DNA of 64,000 nucleotides from Nipponacmea schrenckii (taxonomy: Eukaryota; Mollusca; Gastropoda; Lottiidae): NCBI GenBank assembly GCA_030562195.1, contig CM060200.1:6758001-6822000 (forward strand). The letters are read 5' to 3'. Below are positions 1-12,229 of this stretch, in pieces (position 1 is the stretch's first letter; every line of letters begins with the position of its first letter). Made by a program: the position numbers and the translations under genes. The notes under the pieces are model-generated. The model did no database searches. It was not told where the DNA came from and saw only the letters and a list, made by a program, of their open reading frames with translations.

Positions 1-3000
1 AAAGATTGATGACAACCATTTAACAAGTCTACCCAAATCTCTAGGAGGGTAAGTTGGAATTAAGTTTTCAAGGATCAATTTCAGTTTAAAAAATGTCTGT
101 CATCATTAGCCCATAAGATGAGAGAAGTAGGACATATTTTAATATGAATATGTTTGATTTGGAGGGATTTTTCTCATATGACAGAAATTTATAGATGGCC
201 TGATTGAAGTATTGATTTATTTATGCTAGGCAAACTTCAATCTCAATCTCTGTGAAATATTTGCTACCGAAAATAAAACTAGCAGTATAATTTCAGCTCC
301 TCAACTTTTACAAAGTAGCTTTTCTGATATTATTTATTGTTATGTGTCACATGTTATAAATAAGACTTGCATTCTGTTTGGTTTACATGTTTGGTACAAT
401 TTTATTTTTTTATGTTACCTTCTATTTACTATTGCTGTGTATTACAGGTTATTTAGAAAACATGACTGATTCTATTTCAGACTAACATCACTATCAGAAC
501 TCAATGTTAGTACTAATGATTTAGAAGCTTTACCACCTACTATTGGTTTTCTCAGAAATCTGAGAACATTTTATGCTGATGAGAATCTTTTAGAAATTCT
601 TCCACCAGGAGGTTTGTATGATACAATCATTTGAGAAAACTTAATATTCTTTAGGGCACCAGATTGGCGTCACAGATTTGTATTATACATTAAAAACTAT
701 TAGAGACACTTAACCACATGAACCAGATGAAGGATTGTGCCTTTGTTTAGCTTTTTTAAACCCTTTAACCGTTGGGTGTAAATGAAATCAACATCATATA
801 CCATTGAACTGAAATTGAATGATTTTGTGTGACGTCACTTGGCAACAGGCTCTGAGTTATAAATTGCTTAATTATCTGCCACTTGGGATGAAAGAGTCAA
901 AGCTGTTGATTTCATTTAGTTAAGATTTAGTTATTAATTGACTTTTTGACAATACAGTGGCTCAGTTTAAAGGATTGAGATTTAGAACACATTAGTCAAA
1001 CTGCTGCAGTGAAAATTTTGTATTTTAAAATCTATTAATCTCTGAACAATATATTTGTTTTAGCTGGGTAGTTGTAATGGATTAACAGTTTTATCATTAC
1101 GAAGTAACAAGTTGACCTATATACCAGATGAATTGGGTCGTATACCAAAATTACGAGTTTTGAATCTGAGTGATAACTATCTGAAATATCTACCATTTTC
1201 TGTTGTGAAATTAAAAAATCTTCAAGCGTTATGGTTGACTGAAAATCAGGTAATACTACGTTAAAAACAGAAAATTATAAAATTTTATTAGTCACAAGTC
1301 AGCTTTCTTCAAGGATTTGATAAAGGTTTAGGCAGTATTTCAACAAATCATTTTATTGATGAAGATTTTGACAGACAATGTTACAAGCTTTAGGCCAACA
1401 CTTTAAAGAAAAATTATCAACAGTTGAAAAAAGAATGCAGGTTGGCACTAATTTTTTTAACATTACTGTCCATCTTGCATTTTGTATTAGCAAAATGAAT
1501 TGGTAAAAGATGTCGATTAATCAGAATTTTACTACCATTGCCTGCATTTTTTTGTTGACAATGACATGACAAACAGTTTTTGCACATTTGACATTTTGTT
1601 GATAAAGGCATTATTATTGACCACAATTAAAGAATGGTAGTTCATTTGATAAAAAACATGTGACTAATATCGAGATATCTTTAATAAAATTTCTAATCAC
1701 GGTATTATTTCAGACAAAGCCATTAATAAGTTTACAGTCCGAATATGATGAAGAAAGTGAACGTAAAATATTAACATGTTATTTATTACCTCAGCAACCA
1801 TCAAACTACACAGGTTTGTTTTTATTATTACAAATTTTATACTATCTCGGCTATTATTGTCTCTTGTGTCTGTTCGTCCACAATTGGTACTGTGTATATA
1901 GACTATATTTAGAGTGACACTTTGGCAATCTAGTTAATTTTCAAAGAGTTATTGTTTTGTTAGCCTAGCCAACTATCTAGCCAAGTTCACAAAATATGGA
2001 TTTACACGTAGGCCTACTTTTTTTTTTTTAGCTGATGAGAAAGATGGAGATACAGATAGTTTTCATCCTTCTATATGGGAGGAAGAGAGAGGACGTCGAC
2101 AGAAAATACAGTTTGAATTTGGTGAAGATATTGATGATAATGTAAGTTATTGACTGCACAATGTTCATTATCACAAGTTATTGTTCTAAACATTGTTCTC
2201 ATGTTGTATTAACACTTAAAAATATGTTTCAGGTCTTTTCAATTTTCTTATACATGTATGTGTAGTTCTAGATATTTATTGACATATATTTTTTAGGTTA
2301 AGTCACTCATGATCTAGATCTGAATACATTACATTAAAGGGCATATTTTACAGGTTTTAATTCTCCATTTTAGTGGAATGTGTAAAATTCATTTAGACCC
2401 AATGTTGGCCAACTCGTATAGTTGATTTAAAAAAGATTTTCTAAAGCATCTAGGATACAGGATTAAAATCAAACCTAATTTTAATTCCAATTAAACAGGA
2501 ACATTTAGTAAGACGACCAACTCCTTATCCTAAAGATTTACGAGAGAAGGCTAGACATGCTAGAAATCTTGCATTACGTCAAACATTAGGAGATAGAGAA
2601 TATGAAGAAGGACAAGAGAATTATGGATTTGAACATGAGGTAACTCTTGATGTAACAGACTTGGCTTTGGAAAATAGCTATACAAAAATCTTACAGTGTG
2701 CTTTGCTGAGACTATACTGATAAAATATTACTGTATTTATATTGTTTCTGATTTAATAATACAACTAAAGAAGTTTTGTTATTTCTAATAATGCATGTTA
2801 AAATAACAAGTTTGCACTTGTTTACTTACACTTCTGTGTGGAAAATTGGTTTATGAAAAGGAGTTGTTATTTATACTCCATTTCAAGTGTGATTTTAACA
2901 CGAATGACTGTTTGCTATTGTATGCATATTTTAATATATTAACATTTAAAATGACCTGTCATCTTTATTATTTTGGATTTGCGTTTGCTCTTGTCGCTTT

Positions 3001-6000
3001 GATTTACCAATATGGTGTGAAGTGAGAAAATTAACTCAATTTATTAATAAAAATATAAAATGGAAAACTTATATGAAACATTTTTTCAAAATTTATAGAG
3101 AAAATTTATGATAATGAATGAGTTACTTTGAGCTGTACAAATATTTTTTGCTTCATTTTTCAACAAAAAAAAGCCCCAAGAATTCTTATTGTTTTGAACA
3201 TTACATACTTGTTTTCATTCAATTTAAAAATTGACATTATAAAATCAATTGATTTCATATTTTTACTAGCTATAAAGATATAGCATTAGGCATAGCAGAC
3301 TATAAAGTTGACAGGTCAAACTGTTTGTGATGTTATTTCTAACATTATTAATTTGTTGGCAGGGTGGTTTAAAAACACAAGATATCTCACCACAACGTGG
3401 TCATAGGGACATTAAACCCTCATCACCATCCTCCTCCTTACAGGAGACACATAGATTATATAGATATGATAAGGTAAGAATAAGTGAACACATAGATTAT
3501 ATAGATACTAAACACACATAGATTAAATAGATATAATGTAAGAACAAGGAAACACATAGATTATATAGATACTAAACACACATAGATTATATAGATACTA
3601 AACACACATAGATTAAATAGATATAAGGTAAGAACAAGGAAACACATAGATTATATAGATACTAAACACACATAGATTAAATAGATATAAGGTGAACAAT
3701 ATAGAAACATCATAGATTAAATAGATATAAGGTAAGAACAAGGAAACACATAGATTATATAGATACTAAAACATACATAGATTATATTGAACATATAGAT
3801 ACTAAAATAGATTAAATGATATAAGGTAAGAACAAGGAAACACATAGATTATATAGATACTAAACATACATAGATTATATTGAACATATAGAACATATAG
3901 ATTAAATAGATATATAAGGTAAGAACAAGGAGACACATAGATTATATAGATACTAAACATACATAGATTATATTGAACATATAGATTAAATAGATATAAT
4001 AAAGGTAAGAACAAGGAGACAAATAGATTATATAGATACTAAACATACATAGATTATATTGAACATATAGAAAATAGAAAAATAATAAAGGTAAGAACAA
4101 GGAGACACATAGATTATATAGATACTAAACATACATAGATTATATTGAACATATAGAAAATAGAAAAATAATAAAGGTAAGAACAAGGAGACACATAGAT
4201 TATTAGATACTAAACATACATAGATTATATTGAACATATAGATTAAATAGATATAATAAGGTAAGAACAAGGAGACACATAGATTATATAGATACTAAAC
4301 ATACATAGATTATATTGAACATATAGATTAAATAGATATAAGGTAAGAACAAGGAAACACATAGATTATATAGATATGATAAGGTAAAAACAAGGAAACA
4401 CATAGATTATATAGATACTAAACATACATAGATTATATTGAACATATAGATTAAATAGATATAAGGTAAGAACAAGAAAACACTAGATCCCCAGGCTTCG
4501 CGAGGTTCTGACGCAGTGCGTAGCAGTTTTGATATATGCTTTAAAACTGCCCCTTAAAGTATCCGTAGAACAGTAACGTTATTTTTACAGAGTATAAGTC
4601 GTTTTATTTCAAATTATAATTGGTTCGCTGAAACTAGTGTCATGTAGATCGCACAAACGCATAATTCAACAACCAGTTTTTAACGATGAAATTCGCAATT
4701 TTCAAATGTTGATAAAACGGAAAGTATGCATCGTACATCAAAATATAATATATCAATGGATAGTTTTTTTCGAGAGCTATCACATTTGTGCAGCTCACAA
4801 GGTCACCAAAGGTCAAGGTTACAATATACGACCATTCGAAGTTTTTATATATTACTTTCAGTCAAAAAATCAAAATCAAAATTCAAAAATCGGTTTCCAA
4901 ATATAATTCAGGAATCGATATAACATTCTATAGACATCAAAATTACGCGAATCGTAGCATCTCCAGAGGCCCAATTTCGATTTAAAGAAAATTACGCACA
5001 GTTAGTAGAGAAGAAAATATAAAATTTCCAAATACTAAAAAGCGCATTTTTGGTGGAAATATGTGGTTTAATATATCATTACAAAGAGAAGGCTGAACCC
5101 TAATAAGATTCAATATAAATATTTGATATTTATGAATTAATTCACGTGACAGAGCTCGTTGAAAATAAAAATCACAAATTTCAATCGGCTTTAAAACCGG
5201 AAGTAGACATCGGACAACACAAATGAATATATCAGGGGGTAGATATCATCAAGGGCAATAAATTGTGTTCTGGTCACAAGGTCCCCAAAGGTCAAGGTCA
5301 CAAAATATGGGCCTTTAAAGGTTTTGTCATTACCAATAAAATTAAAATGGAAATAAAAGAAAATCAAAATCAAAATTAAAAAATCAGCTCCCAAATAAAG
5401 TTGCGCAATCGACTTTAGTCATTAGATATGAAAAAATAACGAAAATCGCTTTATCCCCTGAATTTGAATTTGAAATTTTACAAAAGTTTCACATTTCAAT
5501 ATGGCGGCTTATCGTTTGCTTCCGGTCTGGATTTTTTTATCTTCGTTTTTTTGTATGACTATTTCAAGCATATCGCAAAAAGTATTTTTGAAATATCTTG
5601 AAAATTCCGGAAGTTGATTTTTAAATTTTAAAGCGAATAACGTCAAAACCGGAAGTGATGTCGAAAATTAAAAAAAATAATTCTTGATTGCATTAATAGT
5701 GTCTATCTATCTGTAAGTTTTCGAATACATCGGAATAAAATTGTAGAAGTTGAAAAAAATGCAAAAATTGAAATGAAAAAAGTCAGCTACAAAAGTAATG
5801 AAATTAGCAGTTTGAAACTGCAGTTATGTAGCTAGCAGTTAAAAGAAGCTAGCAAAAGAAGTTCTGTCAAAATCAGTTGAAAAATAGAGGTAATAAGCAA
5901 CAAAAACCAAAAAAACGCCATTGCCCACAGCTTGTTTCCGGTCACTCTGAATGACGTCATTTTACATTTAACAAATAGAAGTCTCGCAGTTTGAATGGCA

Positions 6001-6061
6001 GACAGCAACAGGTAGTTTGTAGCATGTTGCCTTCTAAGAGAAAAATCGAATGTGAAATTCG

Positions 6062-6093
<32 letters not shown>

Positions 6094-9000
6094 GAAAACA
6101 AAGCAGTGCGTTCATGAACGCACTGCAACAAAGATTATATAGAAGCACAATAAGTTAAGAACAAGAAAACTAAAAGATTATATAGGAACACAATAAGTTA
6201 AGAACAAGAAAACACAAAGATTATATAGAACACAATAAGTTAAGAACAAGAAAACACAAAGATTATATAGGAACACAATAAGTTAAGAACAAGAAAACTA
6301 AAAGATTATATAGGAACACAATAAGTTAAGAACAAGAAAACACAAAGATTATATAGGAACACAATAAGTTAAGAACAAGAAAACTAAAAGATTATATAGG
6401 AACAATAAGTTAAGAACAGAAAACTAAAAGATTATATAGGAAACAAAAGTTAAGAACAAGAAAACTAAAAGATTATATAGGAACACAATAAGTTAAGAAC
6501 AAGAAAACTAAAAGATTATATAGGAACACAATAAGTTAAGAACAAGAAAACTAAAAGATTATATAGGAACACAATAAGTTAAGAACAAGAAAACACAAAG
6601 ATTATATAGAAGCACAATAAGTTAAGAACAAGAAAACTAAAAGATTATATAGGAACACAATAAGTTAAGAACAAGAAAACAAAAGATTTTATAGAAAACA
6701 ATAAGCTAAGAACAAGAAAACTAAAAGATTATATGTTTGTAGAGACAATAGTTAAGAACAAGAAAACACAAAGATTATTAGAACACAATAAGTTAAGAAC
6801 AAGAAAACACAAAGATTATTTAGGAACACTTAATAAGTTAAGAACTTAGTACATACCTAAAAGGTATCAGGAACACAATAGTTAAGATGAAAACTAAGAT
6901 TTATAAATACATAAGTTGTGAAACACTGATTAAAGGATACATAGTTATTTAAAAACTAAAGATTGTATAGAACAATAAGTTTAAAAATGGAAAACTAAAA
7001 GATATTAAGATAGCTATTAAAATTAGAAATATGAGACCAGTCTTTGATTTTATTTTTTAGGAGAAGTTGATAAAAGATAAGGCTAGAATTCAACAACGAC
7101 ATTCTACTGAGCATGATGATATAGTCTTAAGATCTCCAAAACCAAAACGTCATTTATTGGAAGGGAGAAGCCATAAGAAAGGTGAGAGAACATGATCATT
7201 TCTAGTAGTCTATAAGGCCTGGAGTTCAGCAATGTTTATGATTTATGTTTGTGAGCTAGTAAATGTTTTCTTTACATTCATCTTGATATATATTACACCT
7301 GTATAACAATTTTTTATTGGGAGCTGTTGCTTAATGGTTGCTTGTCATCCTGAAGGTTCAGGGTTCAATCTCAGAAAAGGTTAAGATGATACTGTCAGTT
7401 TTCAATACCATACAGGTTGTGCACATTAAAGGTACATGTATTTAAAAATAAAGTTGTATGATGTAATGCAGTTATTCCAATTATTGTGTTATATATTACA
7501 GGATTAGGTGATCAACCATCTACTAGAGCCAGACGCCCCGGTTCAAACCCTGAAATACCTCAATCTATAATAGATTCTAATAGTGCTAAAACGGGACATA
7601 ATTCTGCTGAATGGCAGTTTGATGCATTGAATTATAAACAATTGCGTTATCATCATAAAGGACATAAAAAACGAATGCGAGACTATGATTCTGACACAGG
7701 TTACCGTAGTGATCAGGATATAGTTAGATTTCATAATCAGTATTTACATCATGGTAATAAGAACAATAATAATCATAATCCACAGCCTTTACCTCAATCT
7801 TCTAGCAGACGACGTTCTAGAGATACAGCAGGTTATGGAAGTGATCTAGAATCATACGTCAGTCAAACCCGTAATGCTGCTTATAAACACATTCCATTAA
7901 CTCAACAATATGGTGCTCAAAGTGTTCCGTATGATTTGAATTCTCGGAATTTGGAATGGAGAAAAAGTGATAATCAGTCTTGTCGTAATTCTAAAAACAG
8001 TGTTCAAACTTACGATAACCATTCTAATCCACATAATGCACTTCTGCATTTAAACACAAAACCTGTTCATGTAGATGTACACTCGGAGTGTGTGGATCAT
8101 CTTCAAGTTGATCCGATCAACAGTCGTGATAATTTAACTATCAACACAACTAACATGTTACCTAGTCCGTCCCCTAGTTTATTTCAACGTAGTCGTTTCA
8201 TTGATCAGAGTACTCCAGTTTGTGTTGAACCATCCCAAGATGGACACCTGTCCTCTTCACCTAGTATTGAAGAAAATAATAATGCGAAAGATTGGAAAAG
8301 AGAATTATATACTGTGAGGGAGGAAAATCTGGCTGCATCCAATCCAAAGTTGAATTATGTAAGTACAAAAAGTTTATTGATTAAAAAATCTAATGAGATG
8401 TTTTTAGATTAATGTACAAAGCTATCCATGATGTTATTCTGAATTCTTTTAGCTTTAAGCTCTAATGTACAGCTGCAGAAAACATTGTACCATACTGTAA
8501 TGGGTGTCACTAGAATAGCAAATTATTGGATTTCTTCATAGATATGAATGCATAAAACATGGTTATGTATAGTACTTAATTTCTTCTGAATTATCCTAAT
8601 AACCATTAAAATTATTATTTTTAGTCTAGTCAGAGTAATGAAGGTGCCTCGTCTATCCCACCACCATATCAGCCAGCACCACCATATCACAAACCACATA
8701 CACCAACTATTGACAGACTTCAGTCACAATCACCCAGAATACCTAATTCTCCTCGTGCCATCAGTGTAGATAGAAGCCCATCAAATGTAGATAGATCATT
8801 CCAACGAGATTTGGACTTTTGCTTACAAAAACGGTTATCAGATCCCAGTATAAACCTATTGACCCATCAATTCAGTGAAATGGGATCACCTTCCATCAGA
8901 CGTACAAATCGCTCGGGTTCCTGTGAAATGTTGGATCATGACAATGACCGTGCTAGTACTCTGCCTACTAATATATATAATAATGGTGTTATGCATAGAT

Positions 9001-10431
9001 ATGAAGATGTAGCCATGTATAAAAGTGATCCTCCATCCCAAGTCTCCAGTTCAACAGACAGTGGTTATGGGCACAGTCATCAAACATTTGATAGAGCTAA
9101 CGAAATCTTCCACAAATACTCAGGTTAGACAAATTTGTTTTATTCACATGGTCAAAATTGATTGAACTCGGCACCAAAGGAATTTAAATTCATGAAAATT
9201 TGATTTATAATTTAGGTCTTAATACTTCTCAGCAATCATCATCACCTCATTCCCATACAACAATTAGCAGAAACAGTTCTTCATCTAGAGAGTACATAAC
9301 TTCAAGGGAAGCAACTCCTGTTGACCCCACTGACTTTATAGTTAATAAAATAGAGTATGTTGACAGTACAAGTCAAGAATCCAAAGATGTGGTAAGTATT
9401 TACAAATTGTTATCAATTGAATTGAACATCTAGACCTTATGCCTCATTGTATGGTATTACAAATGTATTTTTTGCACTGTTGCTTGGTTTAATAATTTAA
9501 TGTAGATTATTTACGAATGATCTTGAAATCCTATAATTAATGTTTTTCTTTCAGTTTCAAGTACAGATTAGTAAAAATCCTGGTTTAGGGTTTAGTATAA
9601 CTGGTGGAATTGATTCTAATGGCAATCCATTTCAACCTCATGATAAGAAGGTAATATGCTCCCATGTACCGTTCATACTAAGATTCCTTTAAATATGCCA
9701 TATCAAAGCTGTACCAGTGTTATAGATTCTCAGTGTATGTTCTCCATGTATATATAAAATATTATATATTATAATGTTGTTATTAACTGATGTTACAAAT
9801 AGTGCCAGTTATTCATGTATTGGAACAGGATATATTATTTCATTACTGTATTCAATATTTCTATATACATATTTAGGGAATCTTTATAAGTAAAGTTCAG
9901 AGTGATGGTCCAGCTAAACATTGTTTACGTAGAGGCGATAAGATATTAAAGGTAAGTAATTTGTTTGGAATTCCTTTATTGTCTTTATACTAACTCTGGA
10001 TGATGATCATCAACCTTAAGTTTTTCCCTTCAAAAAGACAGATCTTGTAAGAATTTTAACAAAGAATTACCTGATCAGAATTACTTTTACGTAGAAAGAA
10101 TAGAAAAATGAACCCAGACACAATGACATTCTTTGTTTTATTGGAGCATGATTCCATATACTAGTATGTCATTGTCCAAATGCAAGAGAACCAGTCATTG
10201 GATCTTAATGCTACAGAGAAATTGAAGTTTATCAGTTTGGGAAACATGTATACAACTATAACATTTAAATATGTTAATTAGTACATAATGAATTAATGAA
10301 ATTAACTTATATTTCAGATGAACAGTACAGACTTCACATCTATAGAACATAATCAAGCTGTAACATTGTTAAAAACAACACATACTGTATGTTTATTGGT
10401 TGAGAGAATTCACAAAGTTAATTTAGTTTAA
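1..10431 (+). CDS. LAP-family scaffold protein (LRR + PDZ), Erbin/LRRC7-like, 5' truncated
   Basis: This is the 3' part of a LAP (leucine-rich repeat and PDZ) gene, about 920 codons. Family members are cortical scaffolds at basolateral membranes or synapses. Coding exons are 1-48, 481-611, 1064-1249, 1714-1813, 2032-2141, 2499-2639, 3363-3473, 7061-7181, 7502-8358, 8625-9123, 9216-9391, 9555-9650, 9877-9951 and 10318-10431 (TAA). The first exons encode LRRs ([40 protein letters not shown]) followed by the LAP-specific segment ([23 protein letters not shown]). A long Ser/Asn/His-rich disordered region follows, with a PPPY motif. The last three exons form one PDZ domain with carboxylate loop GLGFSITGG and helix region [13 protein letters not shown] single PDZ favours Erbin/LRRC7 (densin) over Scribble, which has four. 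All junction phases agree except exon 481-611 to 1064, where one surplus base seems present near 608. The start lies upstream of the window. Confidence 0.9.
3474..4483 (+). repeat. Tandem array carrying copies of the exon 3363-3473 end and its splice donor
   Basis: The array starts at the 3' end of exon 3363-3473. Units of about 40-95 bp alternate the words acacatagattatatagata, acatagattatattgaac, agattaaatagatataagg and taagaacaagga. The last 27 exon bases (3447-3473) recur exactly at 4357-4383, again followed by a GT (gtaaaa). About a dozen copies contain a donor-like gtaagaa. Most of the array lies in the intron, but its first unit overlaps coding sequence ending in LYRYDK. Confidence 0.85.
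4484..6129. mobile_element. Unclassified 1.65 kb element inserted in the tandem array
   Basis: This unique block interrupts the arrays. Joining 4483 to 6130 restores a normal array unit (gaaaacac + aaagattata), so both ends can be placed to within a base or two; only a 2-bp 'ac' is shared at the junctions. Near its right end it has a run of about 28 A (6062-6089) and a perfect 24-bp palindrome (6103-6126, half-site gcagtgcgttca). The 9-mer gcagtgcgt also occurs near the left end (about 4513). Segments around 4700-4850 and 5190-5330 are diverged internal copies (shared core ccaaaggtcaaggt). No long ORF is present, so it is non-autonomous. It could be a MITE-like or Helitron-like element; family not assigned. 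Confidence 0.65.
6130..6890 (+). repeat. Tandem array of ~42-bp units
   Basis: About 17 units of roughly 42 bp combine aaagattatataggaacaca and ataagttaagaacaagaaaac, decaying toward 6890-7010. The units resemble those on the left of the inserted element (shared agattatata and aagaacaag words) but have drifted to a distinct, homogenised variant. They lie in the LAP intron before exon 7061-7181. Confidence 0.85.
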
Positions 10432-11359
10432 CTGTTATTTTCTTTTCAATCCTAAATATCATAAAGTTTTTTGTCCTTTATACAACTCCTTAAAGATATT
10501 TTTATTCCATGATATACGTAAAGATTTATATTTAAAGTGGTAAAATTATCAAATACTTCACGTCTATTGTAATGAAAAAACTATTGCTTCTATAAGAAAA
10601 CCTACACCTATTAAAAATGTTAAATCAATGGCATAATGTCTAATAGAAACATAAATTACTACTGATTAAATATCTATATATGAAATTGTTAAACTAATTA
10701 TTGAAAGTCTATAAGTATATTTGAAATTGTTATACTAATGATTTAAAGTCTATGAAAACTATTTTTTAAAAGCTTATGAAATTGTATGTGTATAAATTTA
10801 TATAAAACAATCAAACTACTGATCACAAAATAATACTAGTACCGCTGACAAAATTATCATCCTGATTGATTTAATATGAAAACTTTATGCTGCTAATAAA
10901 ATGACAATTAATTTGTCATACCGGTACCATTGATTATATCATTGAAATTTTACTAATTAAGAAACCTATCAACAAAATTTAAACTGTTGATTGAAAATCT
11001 ACGAATTTTCATACTGGTGATAAAAAGAGTAACAAAATTGTCATTGCTGATTTGAGATCTACTGAATTGTTCTATGAAATAACTGACTCAATGTCAATGA
11101 TTATACTACTGATTAAAGTCAATGAAATTATTGAAAGACTATCTTTTGTCCTTCATAGTCTATAAATTCTAATGCATGATTTAAAATTGATTCATGAAAT
11201 GATTTATAGAATTGGATCTGTTTTGTATATAATGTAAATAAATTACTTGTTAGTCATCTGAGGACCATTTTTCTCATCTTTAGTATTTTTGATGAAAATT
11301 TATATTAAGATGAAATAAATATTTTTGTTTAATTGATCTTACGGCTTTCAATTTTTACA
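10432..11359 (+). other. LAP gene 3' UTR and flanking sequence with degenerate repeats
   Basis: No coding signal is visible. From about 10590 to 11200 the sequence repeats a degenerate unit of roughly 50 bp built on a theme of the kind 'gaaattgttaaactaatgattaaaagtct'-like words (short shared words such as gaaattgtta and aaagtctat recur). AATAAA signals lie at 11237-11242 and 11314-11319, and either could end the transcript. The limits of the UTR are inferred. Confidence 0.5.
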
Positions 11360-11859
11360 TTAAAGGGGCCCAGGCTTGATTTTTAGGGGTCGTTTTGGGC
11401 CCTTGTTACATTTAAACAGTCCTCAGAAATATTCAAGCTCTGAGAAAATCGCAAAATACCTTGAAATATGCCTCAAACAAAAAAATTCACTTTTCATTTT
11501 TTTTTCCGTGCTGTACGCTGCTGGTCTCCAGTCAGTCTGAAAATTGTGTGTCCTGTTGACAAAGTCTACAATTGAAAAATGCGTTGAAGTCTGTTTATAT
11601 AGATGACCGCTATTGCACGACGGGAAGGATAACTCTTTGATTATCAAGACGAACCGTTTTCCAATATGGCGGGACGTTCGTAAATTCTTAAGTCATTATG
11701 ATTTTTCAAACACTGATAATTATGGATACACATGGATTTGAAGGCTCAAATTTCAAAGGTAAGCTCTGTAGACTATTTCTGATAAGCTAACCAAAAGATT
11801 TCATGTGTTTGAGGCTGTCGGATGATTGTCCGAAACAAATAAAGCCTGGTCCCCTTTAA
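11360..11859. mobile_element. piggyBac-like MITE, complete, with TTAA target duplications
   Basis: The 492-bp element is bounded by TTAA at 11360-11363 and 11856-11859. Its terminal inverted repeats are AGGGGCCCAGGCTT on the left and AAGCCTGGTCCCCT on the right (13 of 14 positions pair). It has no transposase ORF. A second copy with the same body lies at 20772-21228. TTAA duplication is the hallmark of the piggyBac superfamily; the assignment rests on target site and TIR only. Confidence 0.8.
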
Positions 11860-12229
11860 TTAACTTTCAGTGTGCAATGGTCAAAGCACAAAACAAAAGA
11901 GAATGTGTGGAGGGATAACTTGTTCTGGTCATATTTTTGAATTTCTTAATGCAGCAGGTTTAGATGAACAAGCGTGACAAATTTTTTGGATCATTCTTTT
12001 TGAATATTTCTTGTACTGTTCATACAGCCTTACCAAATACACATTTTATTTTGTCTATAACACTTAACTTCATCTTCACACAATCAAGCTTTCTTGAACT
12101 TTGTAATTATACTATGACTGCAATAGTCTCTTGTGTGAAGAATGCACAATAGGATAGGATTGTTTAGTATTACAATTCGAAACTGTTTAAGAAATCACTG
12201 AAGGAATTTTCCAAGGCAGTATATAAGTA
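11860..12229. other. Intergenic, no feature seen
   Basis: AT-rich sequence between the MITE and the next repeat block. A 62-codon open frame (11964-12152) has no recognisable similarity or start context and is not called. Confidence 0.4.

Noticed and set aside
3802..4270. Two minus-strand frames of 70-80 codons
   Set aside because: They are translations of the tandem array (repeating words), not genes.
4484..6129. Helitron classification for the inserted element
   Set aside because: A hairpin and, on the minus strand, a terminal CTAG are suggestive, but there is no TC start, and A-T target insertion cannot be shown from one copy.
5832..6148. Minus-strand frames with a poly-Phe run
   Set aside because: They read through the poly-A run of the inserted element and show no protein similarity.
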